From contig AP019701.1 of the NCBI GenBank assembly GCA_006738865.1, positions 3,964,001-4,028,000 on the forward strand: 64,000 nucleotides of DNA. Direction: 5' to 3'. Positions 1-8,720 of this stretch are shown piece after piece (the stretch's first letter is position 1; each line of letters starts with the position of its first letter). Both the position numbers and the translations under genes were made by a program. The notes below the pieces were generated by a model that was not told the origin of the DNA, did not search any database, and worked only from the letters and a program-made list of their open reading frames with translations. Origin of the DNA: Allostella sp. ATCC 35155. Lineage in GTDB: Bacteria; Pseudomonadota; Alphaproteobacteria; ATCC43930; Allostellaceae.

Positions 1-636
1 GCGCCGGTCCGGCACGGCATAGGGGACCGACTGCACGAAGGCCAGCGCCAGCGCGATCCGCTCGCGCTCATCCTCGGTCTGCGCGGCGATCGCGTCGGCC
101 ACCGGCTTCAGATCGGCGACCGCACGCGGCACGATGCGCGCAAAGTCGGGCCGCACCTCGATTCCGCTGGCGTCGCGTACGTTGAAGAAGGCGGCGTAGG
201 TCTCCGAGGTGGCGCTTTCGGCCCGCCGCTCGACCTCGGCCTCGACGGCCGGGGTCGCCCGGTTGGGCGGCAGCTTGACCTCGTAATGCACCGACAGGCT
301 GCCCTTGCTGCGCTCGACCGTGACCTCGATCGTGCCGCCCAGCGGGCGCACATAGGCCTCGATCGACTGCGCCACGCGACGCTTCAGGGAATTCGCCACT
401 TCCGGGCTGTCGATCGGCCGATACTCGCGATGCCCGCGCACGACCGCCTTCTCCGGCAGTCGGAAGCGCAAGGTCTGCTCTCGGCCATCGGCATCGTAGA
501 AGCGATAGCTGTACTCGATCGCCCCCTTGTCGAGCTGGCGCGCGAAGCCGAGCTGCTTCGCATCCGCTCCGGACGCGCTCAGCAACAGGGCGGCGATCAG
601 TACCGGGGCGGCAATGCCCCGGGGACGAACCGGCAT
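1..636 (-). CDS. Secreted hypothetical protein, 3' end beyond window (transglutaminase-like neighbourhood)
   Basis: The frame is open from an ATG at 636 down to base 1, giving 212 codons with no stop, so the C-terminus lies outside the window. Residues 1-24 form a signal peptide: basic start, then a leucine/alanine-rich core ending at ASGADA. The rest is a soluble, charged exported domain with no membrane segment. The last visible part, ALAFVQSVPYAV, resembles the lead-in to the catalytic region of transglutaminase-like exported proteins; this is an inference from memory and the catalytic residues are not in view. It runs away from the 788 gene, with about 150 bp between the two starts for promoters. 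Confidence 0.6.
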   Translation of the reverse strand, partial: MPVRPRGIAAPVLIAALLLSASGADAKQLGFARQLDKGAIEYSYRFYDADGREQTLRFRLPEKAVVRGHREYRPIDSPEVANSLKRRVAQSIEAYVRPLGGTIEVTVERSKGSLSVHYEVKLPPNRATPAVEAEVERRAESATSETYAAFFNVRDASGIEVRPDFARIVPRAVADLKPVADAIAAQTEDERERIALALAFVQSVPYAVPDRR

Positions 637-787
637 TCCAATCCTCGTCGATGGCGGCCGGACGGCACGATAGCCGAGGCCGACGGCGTTTGGAACGCCT
701 GTCGTCCCTTCGGCGGGACTGCGGTAAGGTCGGGCTCCGCCCGATGCCGTCCCAGGCACCCCGTTCCGCCCCACCCGGACAGGTCCG

Positions 788-1798
788 ATGCAGCTTTCCC
801 GATTCCCCCGCCTCCGCTTCGCCCATCTGCCGACGCCGCTCGAGCGGCTCGACCGCCTCAGCCGGCTCCTCGACGGCCCCACCATCTGGATCAAGCGCGA
901 CGACTGCACCGGCCTCGGGCTCGGCGGCAACAAGACGCGCAAGCTCGAGTACCTGATGGCCGACGCGCTGGCCCAGGGTGCGGACACGGTGCTGACCGTG
1001 GGCGCGGTACAGTCGAACCATGCACGCCAGACCGCGGCCGCGGCCGCCCGCCTCGGCCTCGCCTGCCACCTCGTGCTGGAGGCGCGGATCGGCGACGCCG
1101 ACCAGGCCTATACCCAGAACGGCAACATCCTGCTCGACCGCCTGCTCGGCGCACGGCTGCACGAATATCCGTCCGGCACCGACATGGCCGACGCCATGGC
1201 GGAGGTCGCCGATCAGGTGCGCCGGGCGGGCGGCCGCCCCTACGCCATCCCCGGTGGCGGCTCGAACCCGGTCGGCGCGCTTGGCTACGTCAATTTCGCG
1301 CTGGAACTGATGGCCCAGGCGACCGAGCAGGGCGTCGCCTTCGACCATCTGATCCACGCGACCGGCAGTTCCGGCACCCAGGCCGGCATCGTCGTCGGAC
1401 TGGAAGGGCTGCGCGCGGGCATCCCGGTCACCGGCATCACCGTGCGCCGGGAGCGTGCCGACCAGGAGGAGCAGGTGATGGCGCTGGTCGAGGCGACCGC
1501 CGACCATGTCGGCCTCAAGGGTGCGGTCGCGCGCAGCGCGGTGGTCGCCAACTCCGACTATGTCGGCCCCGGCTACGGCAAGCCGACGCCGGGGATGCTG
1601 GCGGCGCTGCGGACGCTGGCCCGCGAGGAGGGCATCCTGCTCGACCCGGTCTACTCCGGGAAGGCGATGGACGGTCTGATCGATCTGGTCCGCCGCGGCA
1701 CCTTCCGGCGCGGCCAGAACATCCTCTTCGTCCATACCGGCGGGCAGCCGGCGCTCTTCGCCTACCAGCCGACGCTCGACCGGGCGATCAACGAATGA
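788..1798 (+). CDS. PLP-dependent D-cysteine desulfhydrase / L-cysteate sulfo-lyase family enzyme
   Basis: The 336-residue protein belongs to the fold-type II PLP family that includes ACC deaminase, D-cysteine desulfhydrase and L-cysteate sulfo-lyase (CuyA). The PLP lysine lies in the GLGGNKTRKLEYL segment near residue 55, followed by VGAVQSNHARQ (substrate/PLP contact) and a glycine-rich phosphate loop, ATGSSGTQAG. The C-terminal FVHTGG motif is also typical. Family members release ammonia plus pyruvate and sulfide or sulfite from cysteine-type substrates; which substrate is used here cannot be told from sequence. The stop overlaps the next ATG by 4 bp, so it is probably cotranscribed with the acyl-CoA dehydrogenase gene. 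Confidence 0.85.
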   Translation: MQLSRFPRLRFAHLPTPLERLDRLSRLLDGPTIWIKRDDCTGLGLGGNKTRKLEYLMADALAQGADTVLTVGAVQSNHARQTAAAAARLGLACHLVLEARIGDADQAYTQNGNILLDRLLGARLHEYPSGTDMADAMAEVADQVRRAGGRPYAIPGGGSNPVGALGYVNFALELMAQATEQGVAFDHLIHATGSSGTQAGIVVGLEGLRAGIPVTGITVRRERADQEEQVMALVEATADHVGLKGAVARSAVVANSDYVGPGYGKPTPGMLAALRTLAREEGILLDPVYSGKAMDGLIDLVRRGTFRRGQNILFVHTGGQPALFAYQPTLDRAINE

Positions 1799-1822
1799 GC
1801 GCCGGGCAACGAATGAGCGCCG
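1789..1822 (+). repeat. Tandem duplication spanning a start codon
   Basis: The 16-mer CAACGAATGAGCGCCG occurs at 1789-1804 and again at 1807-1822, with an 18-bp period. The duplication carries a stop/start overlap (ATGA) in each copy and keeps the acyl-CoA dehydrogenase frame, adding six codons (MSAGQR before MSAEG). Confidence 0.9.
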
Positions 1823-3555
1823 AGGGGATGAGCATGCCGGCCGCCGCGGCAGCTGTGCCGGACGCCCGCGGCGCCAACCTGTGGCGGGCCGACCCGACGC
1901 TGCGCCAGCTCCTGGCGCTGCACCTGCCCGGGCCGCTTGCGGCCCATCTCGCCCCCCATCTCGACCGGCTGGGCGGGCTCGCCGGCGACGCGCTCGACGC
2001 GCTCGCCGGCACCGCCGACCGCAACCCGCCGCAGTTGCACCATCGCGACCGCCAGGGCCGCGACCGGCAATGGATCGAGAAGCACCCCGCCTACCGGGAG
2101 ATGGAGCGGCTGGCCTTCGCCGAATACGGGCTGGCGGCGATGACGCACCGGCCGGGCGTGCTGGGCTGGAACGCGCCGCTGCCGCCGATCGCCAAGTACG
2201 CGCTGACTTATCTCTTCGTGCAGGCGGAGTTCGGGCTGTGCTGCCCGGTCAGCATGACCGACAGCCTGACCGCGACCCTCGTCCGCCACGGCGACCCGGT
2301 GCTGGTCGCCCGCTACCTGCCCGGCCTGACCGCGACCGACCTCGACCACCTGACCCAGGGGGCGATGTTCATGACCGAGCAGGCCGGCGGCTCGGATGTC
2401 GGGCGGATCGAGACGGTCGCGCGGCGGGACGGCGACGGCTGGCGCCTCTGGGGCGAGAAGTGGTTCTGCTCCAACGCCGATGCCGGCCTCGCCATGGTGC
2501 TGGCCCGGCCGGCGGACGCCGAGCCGGGGCTGAAGGGCCTGTCGCTCTTCCTGATGCCGCGGCTCGCCGCGGACGGCAGCCCCAACCGCTATCGCATCGT
2601 CCGCCTGAAGGAGAAGCTCGGCACCCGCGACATGGCGTCGGGCGAGATCCGGCTCGAAGGGGCCGAGGCGCACCTCGTCGGCAGCCTCGGCCGCGGCTTC
2701 GTCCAGATGGCCGACATGATCAACCTCTCGCGCCTGTCGAACGGCGTGCGTGCCGCCGGCATGATGCGCCGCGCGCTCTTCGAGGCGCTGCACGTCGCGC
2801 GCAACCGCATCGCCTTCGGCCGGCCCGTCATCGAGCTGCCGCTGATGCGCCGCCAACTCCTGAAGCTCATGGTCCCGGCCGAGGCGGCGCGCAGCATGGT
2901 CTTCGCCACGGCCGCCGCAATGCAGGCCGCCGACGCCGGCGATGCCGCCGCGGCCCGGCGCCTGCGCATCCTGACCCCGCTCATCAAGTTCCGCGCCTGC
3001 CGCGACGCCCGCCGCGTCACGGGCGACGCGATGGAGGTGCGCGGCGGCTGCGGCTATGTCGAGGAATGGTCGGACGCGCGCCTCGTGCGCGACGCCCATC
3101 TCGGCTCGATCTGGGAGGGCACCAGCAACGTCGTCGCGCTCGACGTCATCCGCGCCATCCGCCGCAGCGACGCCGCCGCGGCGCTGGGCGAGGATCTGCG
3201 CCGGCGCCTCGCCACCGTACCCCCCGCACTGGCCGAACCGCTCGGCCGCGCGCTGGGCCGGGCGCTGTCCTTCGCCGACGCGGTGGCCCGCGGCGCTGAC
3301 GACCGCGACGCCCGCCAAGCCGCCACCGGCCTCTACTACGCGACCGCGGCCGTGCTGATGGCCGAGGAAGGCGCCCTACTGTCGACCGGAACGGAACCGG
3401 ACGCCCGCCGCCTCGTCCTCGCCCGCCTCGCGCTCGAACACCGCCTCAGCCCCCGCGACCCCTTCACCCCCGCCTTCGACGACGAGCCCGCCGCGCGGCT
3501 ATTGCTGGACGAGCGCGCGGTGGCGCCGGCGGAGGCTGCCGCCGCGCTGGCGTAG
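1795..3555 (+). CDS. Acyl-CoA dehydrogenase, AidB-like subfamily
   Basis: The protein has about 586 residues and the extended N-terminal domain of the AidB/DRP group rather than the 380-residue classical form. Visible family marks are FMTEQAGGSDVG (FAD/substrate loop), WGEKWFCSNADAG, LKEKLGTRDM, and the C-terminal GCGYVEEW...IWEGTSNVVALDVIR, whose glutamate is the usual catalytic base position. It is a cytoplasmic flavoprotein oxidising an acyl-CoA at the alpha-beta bond; substrate unknown. In-frame ATGs occur at 1795, 1813, 1828 and 1834. The first overlaps the upstream stop (ATGA), which favours it, but a 16-nt direct repeat carries both 1795 and 1813, so the start is uncertain by a few codons. 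Confidence 0.85.
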   Translation: MSAGQRMSAEGMSMPAAAAAVPDARGANLWRADPTLRQLLALHLPGPLAAHLAPHLDRLGGLAGDALDALAGTADRNPPQLHHRDRQGRDRQWIEKHPAYREMERLAFAEYGLAAMTHRPGVLGWNAPLPPIAKYALTYLFVQAEFGLCCPVSMTDSLTATLVRHGDPVLVARYLPGLTATDLDHLTQGAMFMTEQAGGSDVGRIETVARRDGDGWRLWGEKWFCSNADAGLAMVLARPADAEPGLKGLSLFLMPRLAADGSPNRYRIVRLKEKLGTRDMASGEIRLEGAEAHLVGSLGRGFVQMADMINLSRLSNGVRAAGMMRRALFEALHVARNRIAFGRPVIELPLMRRQLLKLMVPAEAARSMVFATAAAMQAADAGDAAAARRLRILTPLIKFRACRDARRVTGDAMEVRGGCGYVEEWSDARLVRDAHLGSIWEGTSNVVALDVIRAIRRSDAAAALGEDLRRRLATVPPALAEPLGRALGRALSFADAVARGADDRDARQAATGLYYATAAVLMAEEGALLSTGTEPDARRLVLARLALEHRLSPRDPFTPAFDDEPAARLLLDERAVAPAEAAAALA

Positions 3556-3914
3556 GACAATCCCGGTCGAGACTTCAGACGACTCAAGCATTCGGATGGA
3601 CCGACGATCATTCGGTCCCAACTACCGGGGCGGGCGATCACAACGGAAGGCTTCCAGCTCGTCGACTCCTCACAGCAATGCGCTTCTGCCACTATACTAT
3701 TGCGCCATGACGTCGACACCGTAAAGCTGTCGGCCATCCGCCTCCGCTGCCTCTACCGACGACGAGTGACTGGACCTGACATACCGTCTTCATCGGGTTG
3801 CAAGACGGACAATCGTGGCGGAAGGTGGCGACTAGAGGCAGAGAGCCGACAGACAGATCTCCGTTGGGCGTTCAGGCAGCGAAGTGCCTGTGCCCAACGT
3901 GGCAGGGGGTGGGG
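3556..3914. other. Intergenic region, left edge of a low-GC insert; weak promoter candidate
   Basis: This 359-bp stretch contains no convincing gene. Base composition drops here from the very GC-rich upstream gene. The only promoter-like element seen is TATACT at 3693-3698, about 215 bp before the next ATG, without a good -35 hexamer. No tRNA, terminator hairpin or obvious att duplication was seen. Confidence 0.4.
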
Positions 3915-5072
3915 ATGCCGTTCACGCAGGCGCGTTTTGGGGCCAAGATCCGGGAGCTTAGGGAGCATCGTCAGTTGACGATCACTTCCGTCGCTCAGGA
4001 TATTGGCATCGCGCCTGCCCGCCTGACCGATCTGGAGGCTGGGCTAGGAATGCCGACCGGCGACGAGGTGCTCTACCTGGCTGGACGCTTCCGATGCGAT
4101 TTTGCATGGCTCATCGAGGACGGGTCGAACAACCCCGACGATGGGCTGGAAGTTCTCTTTCGGAATGAGGATGGCACCCTCACATCCTCCGACCGGGATG
4201 CAATCGCGGAATTCGTCCACTTATGCAAGGCTCAGGAATTGCTTGATGCAGTCTTGAGACGGAAGGCCAACGCTAAGCCCTCATTTCGCTTCATCCCGAG
4301 TGGCGGCCACTACATAGCACAAGGCATTGCGTGTGCGCGATCGTATCGTCGACACTTGGGGCTCGGGGATGATGAGATCGTAACAAATCCTTTCGACACT
4401 CTCCGCGCGGATGGGCTGAGAGTTTTTCGTCGAGCGATGCCGGCAGACTCAACGATCGCCGGACTGTACCTGATGCATCCAACTGCAGGATCGTGCTTGT
4501 TGGTTAACTACCGACAGGATCTTTATCGGCAACGCTTCAGCGTCATGCATGAGGCTGGCCATGCGTTCATGGATCATGCAAGGCCGTACAATATATCGAA
4601 GCATGGAGATCTGGAGAGCAGGCAACTGTCTGAGCTTCGAGCTAACACGTTTGCATCGACGTTCTTAATGCCGGACGAGTTACTTAGAAAACTGGGATCG
4701 AAAAGCAGATGGGACGACACTGACCACGTATTGAAGACAGCAGATCGTCTATGGGTTACTGTTCCGGCCCTCCTATCTGCATTAAAACGATCCAAGATAA
4801 TAGACGACGAAACGCGCAACCGACTCCGCGCAGCTCAACTTAGGCTTCCAGAGAAGCGGGAATCTGAACTGGTTGGCGACTATTCTCCTTCTGAACTAGA
4901 ACGAAAATCTCGGTTGATGGCTCGAGGTTTGCACATTAATTTCGTCCTTGACTGCATGGAAGCCCTGACAAGAGGTGATCTGTCCATTGGACGGGTATCG
5001 GAACTGTTGCTGGTTTTACCAGAGGATGTGTATGAGATTGCGTCTCTATTCAGAGTGACTATCCGCCAATGA
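3915..5072 (+). CDS. XRE-family regulator fused to ImmA/IrrE-type (COG2856) metallopeptidase
   Basis: The 385-residue protein has an N-terminal helix-turn-helix at about residues 8-45 and a C-terminal zinc peptidase domain. The metal motif HEAGH lies at residues 212-216, and the third ligand is probably the glutamate at 240 in SELRANTFASTFLMP. This is the ImmA/IrrE (M78) arrangement; relatives cleave a repressor or partner protein. I chose the ATG at 3915 because a purine-rich GGGGGTGGGG precedes it and the HTH begins directly after; an upstream in-frame extension looks non-coding. G+C is much lower than the flanks (27 of 60 bases at 4681-4740), a sign of acquisition. The stop overlaps the PIN gene start (ATGA). 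Confidence 0.85.
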   Translation: MPFTQARFGAKIRELREHRQLTITSVAQDIGIAPARLTDLEAGLGMPTGDEVLYLAGRFRCDFAWLIEDGSNNPDDGLEVLFRNEDGTLTSSDRDAIAEFVHLCKAQELLDAVLRRKANAKPSFRFIPSGGHYIAQGIACARSYRRHLGLGDDEIVTNPFDTLRADGLRVFRRAMPADSTIAGLYLMHPTAGSCLLVNYRQDLYRQRFSVMHEAGHAFMDHARPYNISKHGDLESRQLSELRANTFASTFLMPDELLRKLGSKSRWDDTDHVLKTADRLWVTVPALLSALKRSKIIDDETRNRLRAAQLRLPEKRESELVGDYSPSELERKSRLMARGLHINFVLDCMEALTRGDLSIGRVSELLLVLPEDVYEIASLFRVTIRQ

Positions 5073-5689
5073 TTGACCCCCCACCTTTTCAGGCCATCAG
5101 CACTTATCCCAAAACAAACTCGATCGACTCTTGTTCCGTTTCGAATCTATTCGGGTCCAAGCTCCTGGTAAGCGTTTCTAGAGCCCGGGGGATGGGCTTT
5201 GTAGTTGCAGAGTATGTCGTCCAGGAGTGCTCCCGCGCTGCGCACAGCCGCACTACCCCGGCCAACACGCGAGCACTGGAGCACCTCGATGCTGTACTCA
5301 AGCAGGGTGATTTTGCGCAGCGAGTCGAACTGTCAGTGGATGACCTTAGAGAGGTCGCCCGACTTGAGGGCATTAAGAGGCTGGGAATTGGAGAACTCGC
5401 AGCTATCGTCGTAGCACGGAAGCTTCGCTGCGGGTTTGTCTCCGACGACCGGGCCGCGCGCCGGTTCGCGACTGACTTTCTAGATCCCGAACACATTCGC
5501 ACTATTTCACATCTCGTTGGACACCTTGTGTATTTGACCCATCTCGGGGATGGGGATGTGGCGACTATCATTGCCGACAACAAAGCGCTTCGGGCGGATC
5601 GCGGATGCATAGCACCTTACATTCAGGCTTGCGTCACGGCTGCGCTGCAATTTCGACTAGTTGACCGGCAGGATGTGCAGAGAGGGTAA
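5069..5689 (+). CDS. PIN-domain protein (putative ribonuclease partner of the ImmA gene)
   Basis: The 206-residue protein has the acidic-residue spacing of PIN nucleases. Asp20 and Asn26 lie in an IDSCSVSNLF segment, Glu109 in LGIGELAAIVVA, and Asp126-Asp127 in FVSDDRAARRFA, which closely follows the GE...DD..AR pattern of VapC/DUF3368-like PIN domains. Glu48 and Glu53 occupy the place where a second helix acid may sit. A C-terminal extension of about 60 residues is not recognised. Such domains cut RNA using magnesium or manganese. The 4-bp overlap with the metallopeptidase gene implies translational coupling and a joint role, as in a toxin/regulator pair; that role is inferred. Confidence 0.7.
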   Translation: MIDPPPFQAISTYPKTNSIDSCSVSNLFGSKLLVSVSRARGMGFVVAEYVVQECSRAAHSRTTPANTRALEHLDAVLKQGDFAQRVELSVDDLREVARLEGIKRLGIGELAAIVVARKLRCGFVSDDRAARRFATDFLDPEHIRTISHLVGHLVYLTHLGDGDVATIIADNKALRADRGCIAPYIQACVTAALQFRLVDRQDVQRG

Positions 5690-5795
5690 TGGGCTGACAG
5701 TGAATCGCTCCAGTTAGATGCGCGGTCTTTGGATATGCAATGCGGCCTTTACAGCCAAATGGAAGGATCCAGCCCAAGGCCGCCGCCGCTCTCGC

Positions 5796-7418
5796 CTAAC
5801 CATCCGCCTCGACAACCCCCAGCTTCCGCAGTGCCGCCGCCTCGCGCAGCAGCGCCGCGGCGCGGCCGGCGGGCAGCAGGGGCGCCATCTCCCGGACCGT
5901 GGCCGGGCCGGCGGCGAGACGGTCGAGGATGGCACGGCGCTCGGCGGGAGTGAGGAACAGCCGGTCGTCCTGCGGCAGGCCGGCCCATTGCCGCCGCGCC
6001 GCCGCATCGACGCCCGCGACGAGGCGCAGGCGGGTCGTTGCGGTGAGGTGCTCGGTCGGGTAGTGGGCGAAGGCGACCCAGGGGTCGGGACGGGCGCCGC
6101 GCGGCGGCGGCGCCTCGGGCTTTGCGGCGCGCCGTCGTGCGCCGAGTTCGTCCCAGAGGTCGAGATAGCGGCGCACGATGCCGGGCCAGTCGTAGGCCTG
6201 CGCCCGCTCGCGCCCGGCCGTGCCCATGCGGCGGCGGAGGTCGGGATCGTCGGCGAGGCGGCCGATGCGGTCGGCGGCGACGGCGGCATCGACCGCGACC
6301 GTGGCGGCGACCGCGCCGAGGAAGGCCCCCTGGTTCAGGCGGCCGGCCTCGTGCGCATGGATGAAGGCCTCGCCGCCGGCGCCGGCCGGCATCGCCGTCG
6401 GCACCAGGAAGCCGTCGACGCCCTCGCGCACCGTCTCGCGATAGCCGTCCCAGTCGCTGGCGACGACCGGCAGGCCGGCCGCCATCGCCTCCAGCGGCGT
6501 CAGGCCGAACGTCTCCTGCACATTGTCGACGAGGGAGACGAAGATGTCGGCGGCCGACCAGATGCCGCGCCGCACCACCGGGTCGCTGCCGTCGACCACC
6601 CGCTGCGGCACCGAGGGGCAGAGCGCCGCGGCCCCTTCCGTGAACTGCGCCCGGTCGGCCTCGCCGGCGAACCAGCCGGCCAGCACCAGCACGAGGCGGC
6701 GGCCGGGGCGAGCCTGCGCCGCCGCTTCGGCCGCCAGCCACATCGGCAGCGGGTTGGCCTTGCGGGCAGCGCTGAGGCGGCCGACGAAGAGCAGGACCAC
6801 ATCCTCCTCGGCAAGGCCGAGTTCGGCCCGCCAGCGCGTGCGTTCGTCGGCCGAGGCCGCCATGGCGGCGGCGTCGACGCCGAGCGGGATCACCGGCAGC
6901 AGCGGTTCGGGCGGTGCGGCCGCCGCGCCCAGGCGCCAGGCGAGATAGTCGCGCTCGCCCGCCATCACCGCCGCGACGGTCGCGCGCACCGCCTGCGACG
7001 GGCAGACCAGCGCGTCCCAGGGCATCACCGGCGCCGTCACCAGCGCCGCCAGCGCCTCGAAGGCGGCGAGCGAGGCGACGGCGTGGGCCACGCCGGTCAG
7101 CGACCAGGCATGGGCGCCGCGGCGGTGGCGCTCCCATGCCGCCTGGGCGAGCGAGGGGTTCGGCAGGTGCAGCAGGCCGGCGCGCTCCGCCGTCGTCGGA
7201 CGCACGCGATCGGGCGCGCCCAGCGCCCGCAGCACGGCCGCGACCTGGTCCGCCCCGGCACCGCTCGCCGTCACGACCGGCAGCGCCGGACGGCCGGAAT
7301 GCCGCGCGAGCGCCGCCAGGAAGGCCGAGGACGCCACCGTGGCGCCGAAGGGCTTGCCCGCCCCCGGCACCTCGTAGAGCTGCGGATGGAAGAGGATGGC
7401 GGCGTCGGCCGCCGTCAT
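5796..7418 (-). CDS. GT-B glycosyltransferase (family 4-like) with C-terminal winged-helix-like extension
   Basis: The 540-residue protein contains the nucleotide-sugar half of a family 4 glycosyltransferase: FVGRLSAARK at the start of the second Rossmann domain and the E-x7-E motif in QETFGLTPLEAMAAGLPVV. A tail of roughly 70 residues (FLTPAERRAILDRLAAG...LLREAAALRKLGVVE) looks like a small winged-helix fold and is not part of ordinary glycosyltransferases. There is no signal peptide or membrane segment, so it acts in the cytoplasm or at the inner membrane. Its start overlaps the stop of the upstream flavoprotein gene, an odd operon partner. Acceptor and sugar are unknown. Confidence 0.75.
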   Translation of the reverse strand: MTAADAAILFHPQLYEVPGAGKPFGATVASSAFLAALARHSGRPALPVVTASGAGADQVAAVLRALGAPDRVRPTTAERAGLLHLPNPSLAQAAWERHRRGAHAWSLTGVAHAVASLAAFEALAALVTAPVMPWDALVCPSQAVRATVAAVMAGERDYLAWRLGAAAAPPEPLLPVIPLGVDAAAMAASADERTRWRAELGLAEEDVVLLFVGRLSAARKANPLPMWLAAEAAAQARPGRRLVLVLAGWFAGEADRAQFTEGAAALCPSVPQRVVDGSDPVVRRGIWSAADIFVSLVDNVQETFGLTPLEAMAAGLPVVASDWDGYRETVREGVDGFLVPTAMPAGAGGEAFIHAHEAGRLNQGAFLGAVAATVAVDAAVAADRIGRLADDPDLRRRMGTAGRERAQAYDWPGIVRRYLDLWDELGARRRAAKPEAPPPRGARPDPWVAFAHYPTEHLTATTRLRLVAGVDAAARRQWAGLPQDDRLFLTPAERRAILDRLAAGPATVREMAPLLPAGRAAALLREAAALRKLGVVEADG

Positions 7419-8632
7419 GCCGCCCTGGCCGACTTGGCCGCCACGGTCGCATCGAGCGGCGGGAAGCGGTCCGGCGTCAGGGCGGCGACGTCGAGGCGCG
7501 GCGCCCGGCCGGTGGCGAGGTCGGCGATGATGTCGCCGGTCACGACCGAGAGGCAGATGCCGTCGCCCTCGTGCCCGGTCGCGACCAGGAGGTTGGGGAT
7601 GCGGCCGCTGCGGCCGACGATCGGCAGCTTGTCGGGCACGTAGGGGCGCAGGCCCGCGAAGGAGCGCAGCATCGGCACGCGCGCCAGCGCCGGCAGGCGG
7701 CGCACCGCCTCGCGCACGATGGCCGCCACGCCCTCGGGCGTCGTCCGCCGGTCATAGCCGACGAAGGCGCGGGTCGAGCCGATGATGCACTGGCCAAGGG
7801 CGTTCACCTCGAGACAGAAGCCATGGCCGATGCGGACCAGCGGGTCGGACGAGCGCAGGGCGGCGTCCGGGTCGGCCTTGGCGAGGAGGTAGTTGGCCGA
7901 CATCAGGTAGTGGGTGGCGATGCCCGGCGTCCGCGCCGTCACCACCAGCTCGCCGCGGCGCGGGATCACCGGCAGGTCGAGCCCGAGCATGCGGCCGAGG
8001 TCGCCCGACCAGACGCCGGCGGCGAAGACGAACTGCTCCGCCCGCACCCGCCCGCGGCTGGTGTCGACGGAAAGGATGCGGTCGCCCGCCATCTCGAAGC
8101 CGGTCGGCTCGGCCTCCCACAGGGTCGCGGCACCCCGGTCGACGGCGCGCGCCACTTGGCCCAGCGCCATCAGGTAGGGGCTGACGATCGCCTCGCCCGG
8201 GCAGCGGAAGGCGCCGTGGAGGGCCGGCGAGAGGTTCGGCTCGAGCGCCAGCATCGCCGCGCGGTCGAGATGGTGCATGTCGAAGCCGTAGGAGCGCACG
8301 CCCGCCGCCCGCTCCTCCAGCTGGTCCAGGGTCACGGGGTCCTCGACCAGCAGCAGGCCGCCGCAGGTGCGGTAGTCGACGTCGCGGCCGATGTCGGCGA
8401 CGACTTCGGGGTAGAGCCGCTTGCTCTCGGCCGCCATCGCCATGACGAGGCCGGGCTTCTTGGAGGAGATCGAGACATAGCCGTCGCAGGCGCCGGACGT
8501 GCCGGCGGTCGGCATCGCCCGGTCGATCAGCACCACCCGCCGGCCCCGCCTGGCGAGGTGCCAGGCGCAGGCGGCGCCGACGATCCCGGCGCCCAGGATG
8601 GCGATCTCGGCTTCGACGGCCGGTTGCGTCAT
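7415..8632 (-). CDS. FAD-dependent D-amino-acid oxidase/dehydrogenase family protein (catalytic subunit)
   Basis: This 405-residue flavoprotein of the DAO superfamily opens with the FAD-binding ILGAGIVGAACAWHLARRG at residues 10-28 and ends with GRIPNLLVATGHEGDGI, the typical second FAD contact. It resembles the SoxB/OoxB/HcnC-type subunits that oxidise imino or amino acids (sarcosine, octopine, hydroxyproline). The ATG at 8632 is preceded by GGAGAG and begins just before the FAD motif. The gene faces away from the 8721-10453 pair, which encodes the two other expected subunits, so the three probably form one membrane-linked or soluble dehydrogenase; the substrate is not known. Confidence 0.8.
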   Translation of the reverse strand: MTQPAVEAEIAILGAGIVGAACAWHLARRGRRVVLIDRAMPTAGTSGACDGYVSISSKKPGLVMAMAAESKRLYPEVVADIGRDVDYRTCGGLLLVEDPVTLDQLEERAAGVRSYGFDMHHLDRAAMLALEPNLSPALHGAFRCPGEAIVSPYLMALGQVARAVDRGAATLWEAEPTGFEMAGDRILSVDTSRGRVRAEQFVFAAGVWSGDLGRMLGLDLPVIPRRGELVVTARTPGIATHYLMSANYLLAKADPDAALRSSDPLVRIGHGFCLEVNALGQCIIGSTRAFVGYDRRTTPEGVAAIVREAVRRLPALARVPMLRSFAGLRPYVPDKLPIVGRSGRIPNLLVATGHEGDGICLSVVTGDIIADLATGRAPRLDVAALTPDRFPPLDATVAAKSARAA

Positions 8633-8720
8633 GGATCGGCTCTCCTCGCTCCGCGCTGCGCCATCGGTAGCGCCGAAGATGCTGGCACGGCAAGCGCTTG
8701 CGCAGGGCAAGGGGCCATCT
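8633..8720. promoter_or_regulatory. Divergent promoter region for the three-subunit dehydrogenase
   Basis: These 88 bp separate the catalytic FAD subunit gene (minus) from the [2Fe-2S] and FAD/NAD subunit genes (plus), so promoters for both sides must lie here or nearby. I could not identify convincing -35/-10 hexamers. The only clear signal is the ribosome site AAGGGG at about 8709-8714, six bases before the ATG at 8721. Confidence 0.5.

Noticed and set aside
68-1735. Long minus-strand open frame of about 555 codons opposite the cysteine desulfhydrase gene
   Set aside because: The translation is arginine/glycine/alanine-rich with no motif and mirrors a well-supported plus-strand gene; such frames are expected in DNA with about 70% G+C.
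3700-3978. 92-codon plus-strand frame before the ImmA gene
   Set aside because: Basic, cysteine/serine-rich chance frame overlapping the supported start at 3915 in another frame.
8680-8705. Possible sigma-54 promoter (TGGCAC ... TTGC) in the dehydrogenase divergent region
   Set aside because: The spacing between the GG and GC elements is 14 bp, not the required 10 bp.
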